Below, one piece after another: positions 41,627 through 44,993 of a stretch of 44,993 bases of DNA. This stretch comes from DASZMJ01 sp035551935 (GTDB lineage: Bacteria; Planctomycetota; Planctomycetia; Isosphaerales; Isosphaeraceae), in NCBI GenBank assembly GCA_035551935.1, contig DASZMJ010000273.1:1-44993 (forward strand), given 5' to 3'. The notes beneath the pieces are model-generated. The model worked only from the letters and a program-made list of their open reading frames with translations, was not told the origin of the DNA and did not search any database. The translations under genes and the position numbers were made by a program. Numbering within the stretch: position 1 is the stretch's first letter; each line of letters opens with the position of its first letter.

Positions 41627-41721
41627 GACCCCGGCCCTTGATTCGGAACCGCACGAACTACCCGATGGCGGACACATCTCCCAGGGCTGACGTTCGCGGT
41701 CGGTGGCTCCTCCGATGAGCC

Positions 41722-43743
41722 TTAGAGGTTGAGCTGGCCGCAGCATGCAGCAATCTGGCCCACTTCCGAGTCGTCCAGCCCGACAGTCCGAGAGGAAAAA
41801 CTCCCGCCGGTCTGGGTTACGAATCTCGAATGCGTCTGCCGCGACTGATTGCCATGCACAACTCTTGTTCTTGCATAACTCATGATGCAAGCGGCCCGAG
41901 CCCTTGTAATTGAGACGTAGAGCATGCGGGCCGCCTCGGTGACGAGCCCCGGATAAGGCTTTTTCTTCTCTCCCGGAAGAATCTGTTCTTCGAGCCCTGG
42001 GATGAAGACCACGTGCCCGGACAGCCCCTTTGCCCCATGCATGGTCATGATGCGAACACGCTGTGGCAAGGGTCCCCCTTCCGGGACGGCCTCGCCCAGG
42101 CGTTCCAGGACATTCGAGAGGACCGTTGCCTCTTGGTCCTCGTTGTCGGTTCCGAGGTACTCACGAAGCTCCACGAGGGTCATGCCTTCGGGAAAGGCCG
42201 ATGAATATGCGGTCCAAGCCGCGGCACCATCTCCCGCGAACTCTCTCTGAAGGATGGCACTCAAGACCGACTTGCGTTGCCCGAGCGTGTTGTCGCCGTC
42301 CCAGCCATCGACGTCCTTGCAAACCTGCCAGGCACGGGCGAGGGCATTGGTAGCCCGACTGTTGAAGATGTCGCTCGGCAGAGATTTGTAAAACACATCC
42401 TTATAATTGAGGCTGTTTGCAAAAACTGATTCGGATATTTCGTTGCAGGTCTTCACGCCGACACCCGGGAGGAGGCCGAGCATGCCCCGATGGGCAATGT
42501 AGTCCTCCGAATTGCAGACGATGCGGACGACCGAGTAGACGAACCGACCGACTTCGGAGTCGAGGAAGCCCTCGGACTTTGGTGGCTCGTGCGGCACATC
42601 GGCTGATTTGAATGCGTCCACGATAGGCTTGCTCAGGGCCCGCCTGTTGCTGAGCAGCACAAGGATGCTGTTGGGTTCGACGCCAGCTTGAATCAGGTCT
42701 TTGCAGGACGCCGCGATGGCCTTTGCTTCAGCCGCACCACTCTGGAATACCCAGCGGTGGAAGTGCCCCCTCACCGGCGGCTCCGAGGTCTCGTAGAGCG
42801 AGACAAATCTCTTCGGAATCCGATTCGGGCCGGGATTCGCCCTGATGAGCGTCTCGCCGGCCGAGAGTACAGCAGGTGTGCAGCGAAAGCAGGATTCGAG
42901 CGAATGGACCCCCGCCCCCGGGTACTCCGCAGGGAAGTCTTGGATGCCGGCGGGCGACGCGAAGCGGAACGAGTAGATGCTCTGGTCGTCGTCGCCAGCG
43001 ACGAAGACGGTGATGCCCCTCTGGGCGAGAAGGCTCACGAACTTGAGGTCAATAGGATTCAGGTCTTGGTATTCATCAACGATGAGGTGACGAATGCCCA
43101 TGAGTTCGACTGGGTCGAGGACGCCCGCGTCGATGTTCTCGACGCACTTTTGCACGATTTCCCCGGCCAAGACGCATGCGTAGGTTTGCGTCCTCGGCGG
43201 ATGGAAGGCAAGGAATTGGTCCTCTTCGGCGTCGCTGATGGGCGGCTCGGGCTTCACGTAGTTCGGATGGTCGTGCCGCCCCGTGCTCCAGAACGCCTCG
43301 TGGTACTCCCGAATCTGCTCGCTCCGGGTTTTTCCGTAGGAATGTTTATTACCAAATTCGTTATCGTAGACGTTCTCTAGCTCCCAATCGTCGAGGACCA
43401 AAGGGGCAACGGGGTAGGCGGTGAGCAGGTTCGCCTTCTGGAGAATCTTCAAGGCGAGCGAATGGAGCGTCGAGACGCTCACCTTGGCTGTCGGATGTCC
43501 GTTCTTCTGGCAGGCCCCCTCGATTCTGTGGCGAAGGTCGTTTGACGAAGCTCTCGTGAAGGAGATAGCGAAAACCGATTCAGGCGGGACGCCTTCGCCG
43601 AGGAGCCAGCATACCCGCTCCTCGATGGCCTTGGACTTTCCCGAGCCAGGGCCGGCTACGAGACGGACCTGCTGCGAACGGTCATGGGCTGCGGCCCGCT
43701 GGGCTTGGTTTGCTCGCTCGCACTGCTCTTTGGAGAATGCCAT
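41722..43743 (-). CDS. UvrD-like superfamily 1 helicase of an accessory cassette
   Basis: 673 residues. Helicase motifs in order are I LVAGPGSGKSKAI (about 28-40), Ia FAISFTRASSNDLRHRI, II LIVDEYQDLNP (about 214), III VAGDDDQSIYSFRFASP, V RIMTMHGAKGLSGHVVFIPG and VI MLYVSITRARAACI. It differs from the PcrA gene at 33189 in motif details and lacks the PcrA C-terminal tail. The start is ATG 43743, after a good promoter (43800-43828); the 24 codons upstream in frame are less likely. The neighbours are an HNH nuclease gene downstream and an unknown gene upstream. Helicase/nuclease pairs of this sort occur in phage-defence and mobile-element contexts; this is inference. Codon use is more AT-rich than the core. 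Confidence 0.9.
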   Translation of the reverse strand: MAFSKEQCERANQAQRAAAHDRSQQVRLVAGPGSGKSKAIEERVCWLLGEGVPPESVFAISFTRASSNDLRHRIEGACQKNGHPTAKVSVSTLHSLALKILQKANLLTAYPVAPLVLDDWELENVYDNEFGNKHSYGKTRSEQIREYHEAFWSTGRHDHPNYVKPEPPISDAEEDQFLAFHPPRTQTYACVLAGEIVQKCVENIDAGVLDPVELMGIRHLIVDEYQDLNPIDLKFVSLLAQRGITVFVAGDDDQSIYSFRFASPAGIQDFPAEYPGAGVHSLESCFRCTPAVLSAGETLIRANPGPNRIPKRFVSLYETSEPPVRGHFHRWVFQSGAAEAKAIAASCKDLIQAGVEPNSILVLLSNRRALSKPIVDAFKSADVPHEPPKSEGFLDSEVGRFVYSVVRIVCNSEDYIAHRGMLGLLPGVGVKTCNEISESVFANSLNYKDVFYKSLPSDIFNSRATNALARAWQVCKDVDGWDGDNTLGQRKSVLSAILQREFAGDGAAAWTAYSSAFPEGMTLVELREYLGTDNEDQEATVLSNVLERLGEAVPEGGPLPQRVRIMTMHGAKGLSGHVVFIPGLEEQILPGEKKKPYPGLVTEAARMLYVSITRARAACIMSYARTRVVHGNQSRQTHSRFVTQTGGSFSSRTVGLDDSEVGQIAACCGQLNL

Positions 43744-43799
43744 CGTCCAACCACCCCTTTGCCGTTCTAACTGGTCGGTGGCCCAAAACGAACGGGACG

Positions 43800-43828
43800 A
43801 TTTTACCGCATGCATCCTGGCATGTCGA
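43800..43828 (-). promoter_or_regulatory. Promoter of the accessory helicase gene
   Basis: On the minus strand TCGACA (five of six matches) and TAAAAT (five of six) are separated by 17 bases. The predicted transcript starts near 43793, about 50 bases before the ATG. It is the best sigma-70-type match noticed in the window. Confidence 0.65.
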
Positions 43829-43910
43829 AGCAGACCTCCCCCTTTTTATGGGCCCCCTCCTTGCCCCAGATAATTCCCTTTCCCTTTGGTAAATCACCGA
43901 CGCTGACCGT

Positions 43911-44651
43911 TCAGCAGCCACGCAGGTACGAGGACGACTCGAATCGGCGAATCTTGCCCGGGTCACGCAAGCACGCATCGACGAAGCTGCGGAAGTATTC
44001 GATGACCTCGTCGAGGAACCCCATCAGGGGCGGGACGAGCACGATGGCCCGCCCCGGCCCGTTCGCGTCCGGGTTCATGCTGCCCCCGTGGACGTGCTCC
44101 AACCAATGCGTGTCGATGATGCGGACCGGCTGCGAATTTCCGCAGGCGTCGTAAAGCGGCTCGCTGTGGAACCGTCGCTCTGCCTCCGGCCACTCGTCGC
44201 CGTACTGGTCGGCGAAGGCCATCAGCGGGTGATGCTGGAGCAGGATTTGGAGCCGGTGCTTCGCCCAGCGATTCGCCCACAGGGCGACCAGCCGGGGCTT
44301 CTTGCCCAGCCCCAAGCTCATCAGCTTTGCGGCCTGGTCGAGTTGGCTCCCGAACTCGGAGAGGATGATGAGGTAGAGCCGCAGGTACGTCGCGGGCTCT
44401 TCGCAGAAGCAGGTTGAGCTGAGGAAGGCCCCAATCTCGTTCGCCTCCGCGAGGAGCGAGCAGGGGAGGCTCAGGTGCTCCCGGCACGTTCGGCAACCGG
44501 TCGCAATCTCGCACGCCCACGTCCCGTAACCCGCCTCGGGACGATGGCCCGTTGTGGTCGCCCACTTCTCGAAGAGCTTGCCGCTGGTCTGCTGGGGCCA
44601 GTCATCGGGGATGACGGTCGTCTCGTCGAGAACCACCTCGTAGCACTTCAT
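43911..44651 (-). CDS. Unknown Cys-containing protein upstream of the helicase
   Basis: 246 residues, family not recognised. The N-terminal half has a cluster of six cysteines (WACEIATGCRTCREHLSLPC, about 46-65, then TCFCEE, about 80-85) that could bind zinc. A helical segment (YLRLYLIILSEFGSQLDQAAKL) and a WANRWAKHRLQILLQHHPL segment follow. The C-terminal part has AIVLVPPLMGFLDEVIEYF. No signal peptide or membrane segment is seen. The ATG has GAGGGTG at good spacing. It lies 167 bases upstream of the helicase gene on the same strand, though the helicase has its own promoter. As first gene of the cassette it could be a sensor or effector, but nothing in the sequence shows this. Confidence 0.7.
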   Translation of the reverse strand: MKCYEVVLDETTVIPDDWPQQTSGKLFEKWATTTGHRPEAGYGTWACEIATGCRTCREHLSLPCSLLAEANEIGAFLSSTCFCEEPATYLRLYLIILSEFGSQLDQAAKLMSLGLGKKPRLVALWANRWAKHRLQILLQHHPLMAFADQYGDEWPEAERRFHSEPLYDACGNSQPVRIIDTHWLEHVHGGSMNPDANGPGRAIVLVPPLMGFLDEVIEYFRSFVDACLRDPGKIRRFESSSYLRGC

Positions 44652-44865
44652 CCGGCACCCTCACGCGGCGAGGCCTGGGCTTCCGGGGACGTTAATCTCG
44701 ATTTTACGATACATCGGTTTACAGGTGGGCAAACAATCCGGCCGCCTCGGGTTTTGTGCAGGATAACCCCCTTCATTCGCCGCGACCACGGCTCCCGGGG
44801 GCCGCCCCGGAGAGCCGGAGATGATTCCCTTTACCTCGGCTCTCGCTTCGAGCCCCTAGAGCGGT

Positions 44866-44993
44866 TTACCCATGAGCTGCATACAGGCCGGCCTGTTGGA
44901 ACCAGCCGATGATGTCCTGGTCGGTTACCTCTCGCAACGCGTCACCGATGGCGTCGTAGAGATCCCCTCTGACCCGAGCCGCGACCCGGCGCA
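44866..44993 (-). CDS. 3' end of an IS630-like transposase, cut by the window edge
   Basis: The last 41 codons before the stop at 44866-44868 read like the C terminus of IS630-family transposases: RRVAARVRGDLYDAIG, then DALREVTDQDIIGWFQQAGLY. The gene runs past the window end, so completeness cannot be judged. It shares orientation with the cassette and lies about 215 bases upstream of the unknown gene; the stretch between has a possible but weak -10 box near 44705. It bounds the accessory segment on the right. Confidence 0.65.
   Translation of the reverse strand, partial: RRVAARVRGDLYDAIGDALREVTDQDIIGWFQQAGLYAAHG

Noticed and set aside
44652..44865. A further gene between the unknown protein and the IS630-like end
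   Set aside because: No frame with a start, ribosome binding site and credible composition was seen; only a weak promoter-like TAAAAT near 44705.

Overview
The window is very GC-rich bacterial DNA from a planctomycete, most likely of the Isosphaeraceae/Gemmataceae type. Lineage-typical signs are two DUF1549/DUF1553 proteins (one with a PSCyt1-type CxxCH segment), a DUF1501 protein with a twin-arginine-like leader, a secreted PPC-domain protein, a large ECF sigma factor with a membrane segment and Pro/Ala-rich tail, and dispersed palindromic repeats. The taxon is inferred from these families, not from a marker gene. No rRNA, tRNA or CRISPR array was found.

Layout. 1-2036: ECF sigma factor on the minus strand and its upstream region. 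2037-11282: a plus-strand surface-glycan cluster with a GT4 glycosyltransferase, an AlgI-like MBOAT acyltransferase, five tandem SGNH-fold paralogues joined by stop/start overlaps, and an FkbM methyltransferase. The SGNH proteins probably act with the MBOAT protein in acylating an exported glycan. 11341-12749: a small membrane protein and aroE. 12770-23750: a DUF559-like segment running in frame into a PSCyt1/DUF1549/DUF1553 protein, then DUF1501, and on the opposite strand a PPC-domain protein, a toroid protein with a CxxCH motif and a serpin, then a Tat-exported TolB-like propeller. 24395-27859: a second DUF1549/DUF1553 gene with a TPR gene. 28250-32975: SRPBCC protein, zinc alcohol dehydrogenase, archease, Nudix hydrolase and a TPR lipoprotein. 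33189-38974: a PcrA/UvrD helicase, a lower-GC pair of unknown genes (the first HEPN-like) overlapping pdxJ, then dapA and an ArsR-type regulator.

39000-44993 is accessory DNA. A gene remnant of about 38 codons is cut off by a repeat array. Nested palindromes, an IS3-family transposase remnant, and three lower-GC minus-strand genes follow: an HNH nuclease, a UvrD-like helicase and an unknown Cys-containing protein. The window ends in the 3' end of an IS630-like transposase. The IS-bounded helicase/nuclease cassette is the best candidate here for an undescribed defence-type system.

The second notable feature is a pair of composite repeat arrays (23808-24290 and, inverted, 39264-40089). Each has the same flanking box and shares four variants of an AACGAAnCC unit spaced at about 31-32 bp or multiples of it. 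A third is a family of palindromes, one of which sits inside the coding sequence of the fourth SGNH gene and another of which bridges the DUF559-like segment and the DUF1549 protein.
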